This document shows, in pieces, positions 34,591 to 44,626 of a DNA stretch of 64,000 nt. The position numbers were made by a program, and so were the translations under genes. The notes under the pieces are model-generated. The model was given only the letters and a program-made list of their open reading frames with translations. It ran no database searches and had not been told where the DNA came from. Every line of letters begins with the position of its first letter. Position 1 is the first letter of the stretch. Source of the stretch: Pseudoprevotella muciniphila (GTDB lineage Bacteria; Bacteroidota; Bacteroidia; Bacteroidales; Bacteroidaceae); contig NZ_CP033459.1 in the NCBI RefSeq assembly GCF_003265305.2, positions 2,232,001-2,296,000 on the forward strand, given 5' to 3'.

Positions 34591-34644
34591 CGATTTAATC
34601 TTGGAATGAAGCAATTTGTTGACAGTTGCAGTAGTTTTCGACAA

Positions 34645-34682
34645 TATCTATAGTTGCTATAACTGCTATAAATGTCTATAAA
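34645..34682. repeat. Nine-base periodic CTATA repeat, copy 1
   Basis: CTATAGTTG, CTATAACTG, CTATAAATG and TCTATAAAA follow each other at a nine-base step. The first 26 bases occur again, inverted, at 60940-60965. Confidence 0.7.
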
Positions 34683-34733
34683 AACAAAAAAGCCGCTGAA
34701 AAAGAAAAAAATGAATAAAAAAGTAAAGTAAAG

Positions 34734-34764
34734 ATTGCAAAATAAAAAAATATATGTATATTTG
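34734..34764 (+). promoter_or_regulatory. Promoter of the 1179-residue secreted protein gene
   Basis: ATTG (34734-34737), 19 bases, TATATTTG (34757-34764), with an 83-base leader to the ATG. Confidence 0.6.
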
Positions 34765-34847
34765 CAGCGAAATTCCCTAAGTAGGAACATACAAACGAGA
34801 TCAACCTAATTTAATTCACATTATTAACCAAATCAAAGTCAAAAACA

Positions 34848-37800
34848 ATGAGAAAATTTACTTCTTTTCTCGCATTGGTGCTTATTTCGATTTTGAGCGT
34901 CAATGCACAAGTCTACACGACGACTACGATTGAAACGATTGGTGAGCAGGTTACAAGTCTCGACCAGTTGGAAGACGGAGGCCTCTACCTCCTTTGGAAT
35001 ACCGGTCGTAACTGCTACATCTACGAAGCAGACGGTGGTGCCTTGATGCAAAAGGCTGCTGCCAACGTAGATGACCCGGGTACTTTTGCCATCACGTTCG
35101 AAATCGCGTCTAAGGCTGCTGACAACGTAAAGGCTTATTTACGTACAGCAAGTGGGAACTACTTCCCTAACACAGAAGGCAATCAGGCACTTTCTACGTC
35201 TTCTTCAAAAGCACTCTACACCATCAATATGGTGTCTGAGGGCGTGTTCCATTTCACCATGCCCAGTGGCAAGGAATTGAATGGTAATGGTAATGGATCT
35301 AATGGCGATGGTTCAACCGTGGCTTCATGGATTAGCGGTGACGGTGCTAACGGTAGGTTCAACATATATCCTTGTACGCTCAGTGAGATGTCAGAGGAAG
35401 ATGTGGCTATCCAGACACTCGATCAGGCTATCTCTACATGCACGGCAGACCGCTCTTCGTTCAGTGAAGATGTAATCGGTGGTTATCGTTCAGACCTCGT
35501 ACAGAAATGGGAGGATGCTTACAACGAAGCAACCGACGCGCAAATCTATGCTGACGAATATACACCAGAAGAAATTCTCGGGTATGCACAGGCACTGAAA
35601 GATGCATACGAAGCAGCCTTTGCTGAGAAGATTGCTATGGATGCCAGCAAGATGCCAACTCCGGGTTACTACTACCTCGTTTCTTCACGCGACACTACTT
35701 CAAACAGCATGATTTCCATTGAATCAGCAATGAATCCTCTCGACGTGGACGCTGCTTATTCTGATGGTACAAGCGCACTGTGGAGCATGCACTTCGATGC
35801 TACAGTACAGGGTGCCACAGCCGATGCAAAATACATTTGGGAACTCAAGCAAGTGAACGACACGGCTTACACGCTCCGCAACCTTGCATTCGACAACTAT
35901 CTTACAAACGTTAATCCTTATAAGATGGGTGCAGAAGCAGACGCTGCTACATTCACCATAGGTACATGCCTCGGTGTTGTAGGTAATGCTGAACAAGGCT
36001 TCTATTGTGTTACCAATACGGCAGTAAGCGGAGTGAACAACTCTCTCCATGCTGCAGTATCAGGCAAGACTGTCGTAAATTGGACGGCTAGCGCTGGTGC
36101 CAGTGGCTGGTATTTCGCACCGGTTGACGATGCAACTGTTGAAGCCATCAGCGGCAACCTTGATGACATCCGTGAACAGCAGGCTCAAAAAGATCGCAAC
36201 GTGGCTCTCGAGGCACTCGTTAAGCAGTCGAAGGCTGCCGAAGACGCAGGTAAGTCTTACATCTTCGATGGTACGGACGATGGTCAGTTCATTCAGGATG
36301 AAAGTCTGAAAGGCCTTGTAAAGGATGCTTCACAAGTTTACTCAAACGTGAAAGACCCGGGTGAAGGTACATACGAAGCTCTCTTCGATGGCAACTATGA
36401 ATCATTCTTCCACACTTCATGGCACAATTCACTTCAGGCTTCAGAACCTCACTACCTCCAGATGGACCTCGGCCAGGAAGGTATTGAAAACATTATTTTG
36501 AAGTATGCAGAGCGTTCAAATGCTCCAACACCTGACCTTCCTTATGAAGTAACGCTTTATGGTACTAACAATCCTGCACTCCTCTCTGGTGTAGAAACTA
36601 CACAAATGGACGAAGAAACAGGTGAAGAAACTACTGTAACATCTGAAGTTCCTTCTACAGAATGGACAAAGCTTGGCGAATATACATTCGCATGGGATAC
36701 ACAGTTGCTCAATGCTGAAGGTGGAAACCAAAGCCTTTCAGCAAGTCGTTCTTCTGCGCCTATCTTGAAGGGTGCAGGTCAAGCATTCCTTAATATCAAT
36801 GGTAACCGTTACATCCGTATCGCTGTAACGAAGAACATGCAGCATGCTATCACAGGCAATGTACGTTCAAACGGTGATACATACGACTATTGGAACCTCT
36901 CCGAACTTCGTGCTTATCAGGCAGTTTACGATCCTAACTGTATCTATGAAAACATGGATGCTACAGTTAAGGCTAACCTCGCTAATGCTATAACAAAGGC
37001 TGAAGGTGAACTCGCCAACGAAAAGGCTTCACAAGCAACCATCGAGGAACTCCAGGCTGCTTACGACGCATTCATGGCTGTATATCCCAGCAAGGACGAA
37101 CTCCTCGCCCTCATCAGAGAGGCAAAGACATGGACTACTCCAGCACAGGTCGGTGACAATGCAGGTTACTATCCTGATGGTGCAGCAGCAGAACTCCAGG
37201 GAGCAATACAAACAGCAGAGGCTGCCGCTGAAAATCTGACATACGCTTCTTATACAGCAAATATGGCTGCTCTGAAGTCAGGCATAGAAAAATTCATTGG
37301 TAAGGTTGTTACTCCTGAAGATGGCATTTACTACATTCTTAGCCACACTTCGGGTGCTGCTAAGGGTTCATACGTATGCACAGATGGTACTGGTACTACC
37401 GCCAATGCTTACTCCAACGTGAAGTGGAACTACAAGAACGACACTGAAATCAGCAACCGTCTCAATGCTATGTGGGAACTCAAGCATGTTGATGGTGGTA
37501 TCACACTCCGCAACCTTGCTACAAACCGCTATATCAGCAATGAGCAAGTTACTTTGAGTGGTCATATCGCACAAACTGTAGATACTCATACTCTCGGTCT
37601 GCGTAGCGCACGTATCGATACTATACCTGAAGCACTGAATATCACGCTGTATAACGACTCAGTGAAGTACTTCGCAAATGCACAGCCTGGTGGCGCTGTA
37701 ATGGTAGTTTGGAATGCTGCGCAAGGTGCAGACAACTCTGCATTCGAATTTGTTCCTGTAAACGACTTCTTTGCAACGATGATTCTCGAACACCCGACGC

Positions 37801-38387
37801 CCGCTACTATCCACTTGCTGCCATTCGCAGTCTCCGCTCCTATGGACGTAACAGCAATGACAGTTACTGGTATCAAGGACAACGCTGTTCAGCTCGCAGC
37901 TATTGAAGGTGATGTGATACCGGCTGGTACACCGTTCATCGTAGTTGAAGATACTGCAGTTGTTAAGAACTTCTCAGTTTACCTCACTGTTTTCGACGCT
38001 GCTTCTATCGAATACAATTACAGCGAAGCAAACCTCACAACGAACGGTTTCACCGCAGTTTGGGAGCCTGACACACTCAAGGTCAATGCTCATGTGATTG
38101 GTCAGAACGCAGAAACTACGGAAGTTGCACTCGTAGAAGCTAATAAGAACGCTGTTGTAGCTGCTAACGAAGGTTACTTCGTAATCACCGGTATGCCTGA
38201 AGCACAATCAGAGGGCATCGCAAGCATTCCTCTCGCTAAGGAAATCGTTGACGGTGTAGAAAAGGTAACTCTCGGCAACGTAATCGTAACGAAGAAGGGT
38301 ACTTACTCACTCAGTGGTGTAAAGGTCAATGGCAATAACCTGCCGAAGGGCGTTTATATCATCGACGGTAAGAAAGTCGTTAAATAA
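34848..38387 (+). CDS. Large secreted T9SS-type cargo with discoidin-like domain
   Basis: 1179 residues, signal peptide MRKFTSFLALVLISILSVNA. Early TSLDQLEDGGLYLLWN and two similar blocks ending ELKQVNDTAYTLRNLA and ELKHVDGGITLRNLA look like lectin-type beta-trefoil modules. Residues about 490-700 resemble an F5/8 type C domain (GNYESFFHTSWHNS, RYIRIAVT, WNLSELRAY). The later LPFAV ... VTGIKDNAVQ ... IPAGTPFIV domain is shared with the protein at 27360. The tail YSLSGVKVNG-NNLPKGVYIIDGKKVVK is a T9SS-like sorting signal. Probable surface glycan-binding protein; no catalytic residues recognised. Codon use looks biased toward highly expressed types. Confidence 0.83.
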   Translation: MRKFTSFLALVLISILSVNAQVYTTTTIETIGEQVTSLDQLEDGGLYLLWNTGRNCYIYEADGGALMQKAAANVDDPGTFAITFEIASKAADNVKAYLRTASGNYFPNTEGNQALSTSSSKALYTINMVSEGVFHFTMPSGKELNGNGNGSNGDGSTVASWISGDGANGRFNIYPCTLSEMSEEDVAIQTLDQAISTCTADRSSFSEDVIGGYRSDLVQKWEDAYNEATDAQIYADEYTPEEILGYAQALKDAYEAAFAEKIAMDASKMPTPGYYYLVSSRDTTSNSMISIESAMNPLDVDAAYSDGTSALWSMHFDATVQGATADAKYIWELKQVNDTAYTLRNLAFDNYLTNVNPYKMGAEADAATFTIGTCLGVVGNAEQGFYCVTNTAVSGVNNSLHAAVSGKTVVNWTASAGASGWYFAPVDDATVEAISGNLDDIREQQAQKDRNVALEALVKQSKAAEDAGKSYIFDGTDDGQFIQDESLKGLVKDASQVYSNVKDPGEGTYEALFDGNYESFFHTSWHNSLQASEPHYLQMDLGQEGIENIILKYAERSNAPTPDLPYEVTLYGTNNPALLSGVETTQMDEETGEETTVTSEVPSTEWTKLGEYTFAWDTQLLNAEGGNQSLSASRSSAPILKGAGQAFLNINGNRYIRIAVTKNMQHAITGNVRSNGDTYDYWNLSELRAYQAVYDPNCIYENMDATVKANLANAITKAEGELANEKASQATIEELQAAYDAFMAVYPSKDELLALIREAKTWTTPAQVGDNAGYYPDGAAAELQGAIQTAEAAAENLTYASYTANMAALKSGIEKFIGKVVTPEDGIYYILSHTSGAAKGSYVCTDGTGTTANAYSNVKWNYKNDTEISNRLNAMWELKHVDGGITLRNLATNRYISNEQVTLSGHIAQTVDTHTLGLRSARIDTIPEALNITLYNDSVKYFANAQPGGAVMVVWNAAQGADNSAFEFVPVNDFFATMILEHPTPATIHLLPFAVSAPMDVTAMTVTGIKDNAVQLAAIEGDVIPAGTPFIVVEDTAVVKNFSVYLTVFDAASIEYNYSEANLTTNGFTAVWEPDTLKVNAHVIGQNAETTEVALVEANKNAVVAANEGYFVITGMPEAQSEGIASIPLAKEIVDGVEKVTLGNVIVTKKGTYSLSGVKVNGNNLPKGVYIIDGKKVVK

Positions 38388-38408
38388 TAACTGACTTATC
38401 AAATGAAT

Positions 38409-38440
38409 AAAGGTGCAGATTTCTGCACCTTTATTTTTTT
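38409..38440 (+). terminator. Strong intrinsic terminator
   Basis: AAAGGTGCAG / CTGCACCTTT with a four-base loop and a T run. Confidence 0.92.
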
Positions 38441-39028
38441 GCTATCGACTCTCAGGTTTCTCATAGGCTCCCAGGCAACGGATAAAGGAGATTGGTAGAA
38501 CCCCTACCGATTATTCACCCCTGTTGCAGTCCAAACGTGACGCGACATATATGCAGGTGTGTAAGGAGCAAAGCGACTGAAACCATTGTTATATGCAGTA
38601 AGATGTCATGAGTCCAGTATGGACGATACATAATTTGTCAAAAGCAAAGAGCGCCGAAGGCGCGCCGGACAACAGTCAGGGGTACAGCGAAATGAACGCA
38701 GTTCATGGAGCGGAACCCCTGTCTTACGGTATAATGTCCATGCGTTCCGAAGGACAGCAGGAAAAGCCTGTTTAGATGCTTTGTGCCCCCACCATTGTTG
38801 CGCATTTAAAACTGCTACAACCCGTTTCGACACACCTTTATGGTATTGGTGTTTGGCAAACGGGCTGAAAGCCCCAGAAGCGCATAGCCCAGAGTAGCGC
38901 CCTGGGTGAATGTGATCAAAACCATTGGCGCGCTGTAAGCGCAAAAGCAGAAATGCTATCAAAAAAAGATTTTCTCCCATCTTTAACAATGAGAGAAAAT
39001 CCATAAGAGTTTGTTTGCAAATGATACC
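38441..39028. repeat. Non-coding stretch with dispersed intergenic repeats
   Basis: No convincing gene. The part from 38551 to 38630 (a GTGTAAGGAGCAAAGCGACT block, then CCAGTATGGACGATAC) is shared with 61222-61262 and, inverted, with 61405-61500. The part from about 38860 (GGGCTGAAAGCCC, then CAGAGTAGCGCCCTGGGT) resembles a repeat commonly seen between Bacteroidetes genes. The 132-codon minus-strand frame (38606-39004) reads through both repeats and is not credible as a protein. Confidence 0.65.
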
Positions 39029-41353
39029 TTAACTGATAAAGTACTTCTTGCCGTTTTTGATATATATACCGTTTTGTGGTTTAGACACCTTCCGACCACT
39101 CAGGTCGTAATAAGTGTTCCTACCTGCAACTTTATCTTCTCTGGTCATGGCGTTGATGCCTGTTGATGCGCCGTCAGTAATGACGATCTTAATGTCTGCA
39201 AATGCACCACCGTTGGTCAGAATATCGTCTTCTTCTGCAATCGAACCTGCCGGATTGTAATTATTCCAGTCCACTTTATAACGCATTTGGTAAGTGCCTG
39301 GTTGGAGATCCTCAGGAATGATGAATGAAGGTGTTTCCATCGTGTTGTTATCCGATAGAGCCTCTCCAGAACTGTTATATCCATCGTAGTATGAGAAACT
39401 CATCATATCTGTACCCTCTGCAATCACACCATCTATAGGTTGTAAAACGTTAAAGAGTCCATTATTGTCTAAATCCATGTAAACGTAGCCGTGCATCCAG
39501 TCCTCAGAGAAGTTGAATGATGGTTTTACTGTGTCGCCAGCAGCTGCTGTGAAAGTAATGGTGCTATTTATCCTATTGTATAGCCTTGTGTTATCAGGGA
39601 TGTCAATCGTTTGGTCGTTGAGAGAGATGCTGTTCAGACGACGTGTGGCATGAGTAACTGCTTGGTCGCGGTAGAAGTATGTGGGATACTTCATAAACTC
39701 ATCGTAGGCTGCACGGACTACAGGCGTCTTCTGATAGACACGAATCCAGTCAACGCGCGTTTCGTAGGTGAACGCCTCATCAGCGGCAGCAGCCCAAGAG
39801 CCGTTGCCCACACTCTGATTGATGATGAGGTAAAACGCTTTGTCGAAGGGCCATTGACCATTCTCGAGGGCATTAGGACTCGTAATCTTCTTGGGGTAGG
39901 TAAAAACCTTTTCATTGTCCATATACCAGCGAAGTTCCAGAGAATCCCATTCAATGGCGTAGATGTGCCAGTCTTCCACACTGACCCACTTGTTGTTAGT
40001 CTTTTGGGGATTGCCGCTCTGACCCAGTGTGTTGCCCCATTTGGAGTGGATTGTGAAGTAGGCTCGGTCTTCTGAGTCGATAGTCTCCATGATGTCTATT
40101 TCGCCACATGCAGGCCATCCGCCAGTAGTGTTGGTCGGCATCATCCAGAAAGCGGGGAAATTGCCTTTGTGCTTCGTTGACTTCAGACGAGCCTCTGCAC
40201 GACCATACTTGAAGTCGAAATTACTTTGGCGCGCACCACTAAGCATTGCTGCATCGTCCACAGATGTGTCCGGATTGGGGATGGTGCGAAGGACGAGAGC
40301 GCCGTCTTTGATGTATGCCACACTGTCGCTGTTCGAGACAAATCGTTTCCAGGTGATGCCGGGCGAGCGAGTCGTCATAATCCATTTCCCATCGTCCGTC
40401 TTGCTGTAGTCCGCCTGATTGAACTCATCGTTGAACACGAGTTTCCAGCGCTCCACCTCTTCAAGTTCTCCTTCTGCAACAGGCTCAAAAAGGCCTGTTA
40501 CGGAAGTGTTGGTGCGGAAAAGGCTGCCGGCAATGTCGAAAATGTTCAGGTTGGTAGCCGAAAAGGTTTCTTCGCCATCTTCGTTGGCTACCTTCAATCC
40601 CACTGGCTTGTAGCCTTCATTTGCAGCAAGAAGGAATGTGGCAGGGGTGAAGAATGGGTGCAGAACGCCTTCCGTCATGGCGCTGCCGTCAAAGTATTTC
40701 ACACTGCCGCCTTCTGTAGTAACATCGGTAATAGTGATGGATTTCGGCTTGCTTCCCAATACGACAAGGTCAATGTCGGCAATAGCGCCGCCATTCCTTA
40801 AAATGTCGTTGCCTGCAACGGTAGAACCGCCGGCATCGATGCAGTTCCAGTCCACCTTGAAACGCATCTTGTATGTGCCGGGCGCAAGGTCTGCCGGGAT
40901 AGTGAACGAAGGCATGGAAAGGCTCACGTTTGGCGAAACAGAAGTGCCGTTGCTGTTCTTGCCTGCGCCTTCTATGCTATAATAGGTGTAGGAAACAAGT
41001 TCATTTCCTTCTTGCAGCGTACCGTCAGCGTTGGGCTCGCTCACATCGAACTGCTTGTTGCCGTTGTAGTCAATGTAAGCATAGCCGTGCATCCAGTTAG
41101 AACTGAAATCGAATGCAGGAGTAATCGTCTCACCTGCATATACGAAGAAACTTTTGCCTGTAATGTCGTTGTAAATCAACGAGTTGTCAGGAATGCTTAC
41201 AGTGGCTCCTGCCAAAGATATGGCATTGAGACGTCGTGTGGCATGTCTCACGGCAGACGTCTTGTCGTAATTGATGGGATAATCATCTGCCATGACAATG
41301 GTGGGCCAAGTCAAGGTCAGCAAAACTGTAAGTAAAAAGTGTTTTGTTGTCAT
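39029..41353 (-). CDS. Secreted GH16 beta-glucanase (laminarinase-like) with two GEVED domains
   Basis: 774 residues, signal peptide MTTKHFLLTVLLTLTWPTIVMA. GEVED-type beta domains sit near residues 80-180 (WMHGYAYIDYNGNKQFD) and 600-730 (WMHGYVYMDLDNNGLFN). Between them is a GH16 catalytic domain with the signature GEIDIMETID (two catalytic Glu, about residue 417) and the strand WHIYAIEWDSLELRWYMDNE. GH16 enzymes hydrolyse beta-1,3 or mixed-linkage glucans. The tail YYDLSGRKVSKPQNGIYIKN-GKKYFIS is a T9SS-like sorting signal. No SusCD pair is visible nearby. Confidence 0.92.
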   Translation of the reverse strand: MTTKHFLLTVLLTLTWPTIVMADDYPINYDKTSAVRHATRRLNAISLAGATVSIPDNSLIYNDITGKSFFVYAGETITPAFDFSSNWMHGYAYIDYNGNKQFDVSEPNADGTLQEGNELVSYTYYSIEGAGKNSNGTSVSPNVSLSMPSFTIPADLAPGTYKMRFKVDWNCIDAGGSTVAGNDILRNGGAIADIDLVVLGSKPKSITITDVTTEGGSVKYFDGSAMTEGVLHPFFTPATFLLAANEGYKPVGLKVANEDGEETFSATNLNIFDIAGSLFRTNTSVTGLFEPVAEGELEEVERWKLVFNDEFNQADYSKTDDGKWIMTTRSPGITWKRFVSNSDSVAYIKDGALVLRTIPNPDTSVDDAAMLSGARQSNFDFKYGRAEARLKSTKHKGNFPAFWMMPTNTTGGWPACGEIDIMETIDSEDRAYFTIHSKWGNTLGQSGNPQKTNNKWVSVEDWHIYAIEWDSLELRWYMDNEKVFTYPKKITSPNALENGQWPFDKAFYLIINQSVGNGSWAAAADEAFTYETRVDWIRVYQKTPVVRAAYDEFMKYPTYFYRDQAVTHATRRLNSISLNDQTIDIPDNTRLYNRINSTITFTAAAGDTVKPSFNFSEDWMHGYVYMDLDNNGLFNVLQPIDGVIAEGTDMMSFSYYDGYNSSGEALSDNNTMETPSFIIPEDLQPGTYQMRYKVDWNNYNPAGSIAEEDDILTNGGAFADIKIVITDGASTGINAMTREDKVAGRNTYYDLSGRKVSKPQNGIYIKNGKKYFIS

Positions 41354-41428
41354 CTCTATTTTGTCTTTTTATCTTTTCCTTCTCATTTTATGCGAATTTG
41401 TTAGAATACAAAAAACGCAAATTCGCTA

Positions 41429-41436
41429 CAAAAATA
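41429..41436 (-). promoter_or_regulatory. -7 box of the GH16 gene
   Basis: TATTTTTG on the minus strand, 75 bases before the start. Confidence 0.4.
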
Positions 41437-41561
41437 CGAATTTTATTCGAAAAAAAGTCTTTTTGGGCTTCTGTAAATAAAGCATCCCGACTGTCAAAAA
41501 ACAACTATAAAAAAAAAGAACTAACTTCGCGTCCGAAAAGTAAAAAGACATACCAAACATT

Positions 41562-42833
41562 ATGAAAAAGAATTTAGACACAATTTGTGTGCAGGGCGGA
41601 TGGAAACCCAAGAAAGGAGAGCCACGCGTCCTCCCCATCTACCAAAGCACAACTTTCAAGTACGACACCAGTGAGCAAATGGCACGCCTCTTCGACCTGC
41701 AAGACAGCGGCTATTTCTATACACGCTTGCAGAACCCCACAAACGATGCTGTAGCGGCAAAAATCGCAGAACTCGAAGGCGGAGTAGGCTGTGTACTTAC
41801 ATCAAGCGGTCAGGCAGCAAACTTCTATGCCATCTTCAATATCTGCGAGGCTGGCAGCCACTTTATAGCCATCACAGGCATTTATGGCGGCACATTCAAC
41901 CTCTTCGGCACCACACTCAGGAAACTCGGCATAGAATGCACTTTCGTTGACCCAGATGCCACCGACGAAGAAATAGAAGCCGCCTTCCGCGACAACACAA
42001 AGTGTTTCTTCGGAGAAACCATATCCAACCCGGGTTGCAACGTGTTCGACATAGAACGCTTTGCCAAGATAGCGCACAGGCATGGCGTGCCACTCATCGT
42101 GGACAATACCTTCGCTACACCCATCAACTGTCGGCCCTTCGAGTGGGGAGCAGACATCGTAACACACAGCACAACGAAATACATGGATGGTCATGCCACA
42201 CAGGTGGGCGGAGCCGTTGTCGATAGCGGCAACTTCGATTGGGACGCGCACAGCGATAAATTTTCAGGGCTGACCACACCCGACGAGAGTTACCACGGAC
42301 TGACCTATACCAAGGAATTCGGAAAGATGGCATTCGTTACAAAACTCACAGCACAACTCATGCGCGACCTCGGCAGCATACCCAGCCCGCAAAACTGCTT
42401 CCTGCTCAATCTCGGTCTCGAAACGCTCCACTTGCGAATGCCGCGCCACGTGGAGAACGCGCAGAAAGTGGCAGAGTGGCTGCAGAAGCACCCCAAGGTG
42501 GCATGGGTGAACTATAGCGGCCTTCAGGGCGACAAATATTATGAACTGGGGCAGAAGTACCTCCCCAAGGGTGGTTGCGGTGTACTCGCCTTCGGGCTGA
42601 AAGGCACACGCGAAGATGCCATCGCCTTTATGGATCGCCTCGACTTTATCTGCATCGTAACACATGTGGCTGACGCACGCACCTGTGTGCTCCACCCGGC
42701 AAGCCACACCCACCGTCAGATGACAGACGAACAACTGCTCGAAGCCGGTGTACGTCCCGACCTCATACGTCTTAGTGTAGGAATAGAAGCCCTGGACGAC
42801 ATCATAGCCGACCTCGAACAAGCCTTGAAATAA
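41562..42833 (+). CDS. metY: O-acetylhomoserine sulfhydrylase (Cys/Met metabolism PLP enzyme)
   Basis: 423 residues, typical for MetY rather than the shorter MetB/MetC. The opening TICVQGGWKPKKGEPRVLPIYQSTTF, YTRLQNPTNDAVAAKIAELEGG, TSSGQAAN and the PLP lysine block THSTTKYMDGHATQVGG are all present. It makes homocysteine from O-acetylhomoserine and sulfide, or cysteine from O-acetylserine in some species. Monocistronic, ending at the shared hairpin. Confidence 0.93.
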   Translation: MKKNLDTICVQGGWKPKKGEPRVLPIYQSTTFKYDTSEQMARLFDLQDSGYFYTRLQNPTNDAVAAKIAELEGGVGCVLTSSGQAANFYAIFNICEAGSHFIAITGIYGGTFNLFGTTLRKLGIECTFVDPDATDEEIEAAFRDNTKCFFGETISNPGCNVFDIERFAKIAHRHGVPLIVDNTFATPINCRPFEWGADIVTHSTTKYMDGHATQVGGAVVDSGNFDWDAHSDKFSGLTTPDESYHGLTYTKEFGKMAFVTKLTAQLMRDLGSIPSPQNCFLLNLGLETLHLRMPRHVENAQKVAEWLQKHPKVAWVNYSGLQGDKYYELGQKYLPKGGCGVLAFGLKGTREDAIAFMDRLDFICIVTHVADARTCVLHPASHTHRQMTDEQLLEAGVRPDLIRLSVGIEALDDIIADLEQALK

Positions 42834-42853
42834 GCATTTCAGAAAAAACAAAA

Positions 42854-42886
42854 AATCCGGAAAGCCCAAAGCCTTCCGGATTTTTT
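42854..42886. terminator. Bidirectional terminator between metY and gdhA
   Basis: AATCCGGAA (42854-42862) pairs with TTCCGGATT (42874-42882), with A tract before and T tract after. It suits both convergent genes. Confidence 0.9.
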
Positions 42887-42905
42887 ATCTGAAGGAGAGA
42901 AATTT

Positions 42906-42952
42906 TCTATAGTATCTATAACATCTATAGTATCTATTGCCTCTATAGAAAA
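42906..42952. repeat. Nine-base periodic CTATA repeat, copy 2
   Basis: TCTATAGTA, TCTATAACA, TCTATAGTA, TCTATTGCC and TCTATAGAA at a strict nine-base step, between the terminator and the gdhA stop. Confidence 0.75.
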
Positions 42953-42966
42953 CTTTCAACTCTCAA

Positions 42967-44304
42967 CTAAATAACCCCCTGCTGCATCATAGCATTGGCA
43001 ACCTTCATAAAGCCGGCTACGTTTGCACCGCGCACATAGTTGATGAAGCCGTCTGCCTGCTTGCCATAGCGGAGGCACTGCTCGTGCACGTCGTGCATAA
43101 TCTGGTGAAGGCGCTGATCCACTTCTTCTGCCGTCCACGACAAGTGCATGGCATTCTGTGACATCTCAAGTCCGCTCGTTGCCACACCACCGCTGTTCAC
43201 AGCCTTGCCGGGAGCGAAGCACGCCTTGTTCTCGAGGAAGTAGTCAACAGCCTCTGCCGTACAACCCATGTTGCTGACTTCTGCAACGATAAGTGTCTTG
43301 TTAGCCACCAGTTTTTTGGCGTCTTCAATGTCGAGTTCGTTCTGTGTGGCGCAGGGTAGGGCAATGTCCACTTTCTGCTCCCAAGGTTTCTTGCCGGGAT
43401 AGAAGGTGGCAGAAGGATAGCGCTCTGCGTAAGGTGCAACGATATCATCGCCAGTGAGACGAAGGTCGAGCATGTAGTCAATCTTTTCGCCGGAAACACC
43501 ATCGGGGTCGTAAATGTAGCCGTCAGGACCGCTCAGTGTAACCACTTTCGCACCAAGTTCAGTAGCCTTCTTGACGGCACCCCATGCCACATTGCCGAAA
43601 CCGCTCACTGAGATGGTCTTGCCTGCAATGCTCTCGTTGATGTCGTCGAGCATCTGTTCTACGAAATAGAGTGCGCCGTAGCCCGTAGCCTCGGGGCGAA
43701 GAATGGAGCCGCCAAACTCAAGACCCTTGCCGGTGAGTGTGCCGGTGTGCTCCTGCGTGAGACGCTTATACATACCATAGAGGTAGCCCACCTCGCGACC
43801 GCCTACGCCGATGTCGCCGGCAGGCACGTCGGTGTCAGGGCCGATGTTGCGCCAAAGACCCAGCATGAATGCCTGGCAGAAACGCATAATTTCTGCATTG
43901 CTCTTGCCGCGCGGAGAGAAATCGCTGCCGCCCTTCGCACCGCCCATAGGAAGTGTGGTCAGGGCATTCTTGAATGTCTGTTCAAAGCCCAGGAACTTCA
44001 GGATGCTGAGGTTTACGGAGGCGTGGAAACGAATACCACCTTTGTACGGACCAATGGCGTTGTTGAACTGCACGCGGTAACCGAGGTTCACATGTACCTC
44101 GCCCTTGTCGTCCGTCCAGGGCACACGGAACGTTACAATCCTGTCGGGCTCAACAAGGCGCTCAATAATCTTGGCACGTTCAAATTCGGGGTGTTCGTTG
44201 TAAACGTCCTCAATGCTGAGGAGAACTTCTTTCACGGCTTGCATATACTCTTTTTCGCCGGGATGTCTGGCTTCAAGAGATGCCAGAATTTGATTTGCTT
44301 TCAT
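42967..44304 (-). CDS. gdhA: NADP-type glutamate dehydrogenase
   Basis: 445 residues, hexameric GdhA class. Substrate site YKGGIRFHASVN and catalytic Lys block LPMGGAKGGSDF are followed by the dinucleotide fold VSGFGNVAWGAVKKA. It interconverts 2-oxoglutarate plus ammonia with glutamate, the main ammonium assimilation route in Bacteroidales. Monocistronic. Confidence 0.97.
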   Translation of the reverse strand: MKANQILASLEARHPGEKEYMQAVKEVLLSIEDVYNEHPEFERAKIIERLVEPDRIVTFRVPWTDDKGEVHVNLGYRVQFNNAIGPYKGGIRFHASVNLSILKFLGFEQTFKNALTTLPMGGAKGGSDFSPRGKSNAEIMRFCQAFMLGLWRNIGPDTDVPAGDIGVGGREVGYLYGMYKRLTQEHTGTLTGKGLEFGGSILRPEATGYGALYFVEQMLDDINESIAGKTISVSGFGNVAWGAVKKATELGAKVVTLSGPDGYIYDPDGVSGEKIDYMLDLRLTGDDIVAPYAERYPSATFYPGKKPWEQKVDIALPCATQNELDIEDAKKLVANKTLIVAEVSNMGCTAEAVDYFLENKACFAPGKAVNSGGVATSGLEMSQNAMHLSWTAEEVDQRLHQIMHDVHEQCLRYGKQADGFINYVRGANVAGFMKVANAMMQQGVI

Positions 44305-44533
44305 AACAAAACAATCAGATTGGTTAATGGGTTAGTATATAAAAAATAATGTAATGTTCTGTACCGCGAAGTTAGTAACTAAACTTCGATACAAAAAACA
44401 AAATAGGGTATTTTTATTTCGATAAATGTGTAAATCGCTGAAAATATGAAGCATAAAATTTTGTCTTTTTGGCGAATGGCGAAAGAAAGAATAAAAAAGT
44501 TGCATTGCTCAATTATTTTTATGTGCAATTTTA

Positions 44534-44562
44534 TTGTAGTATAAGATTTATGTGTAATTTTG
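44534..44562 (+). promoter_or_regulatory. Promoter of the acyl-CoA ligase gene
   Basis: TTG (44534-44536), 18 bases, TAATTTTG (44555-44562), 64 bases before the chosen ATG. Confidence 0.5.
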
Positions 44563-44626
44563 CGCAAAGTTTTGCAGATTGTGCAACAATTTAAAGAAAA
44601 TTAGAAATAAGGAAATTAGACATACC

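Noticed and set aside
38606-39004. 132-codon minus-strand frame
   Set aside because: It reads through dispersed non-coding repeats and has no family features.
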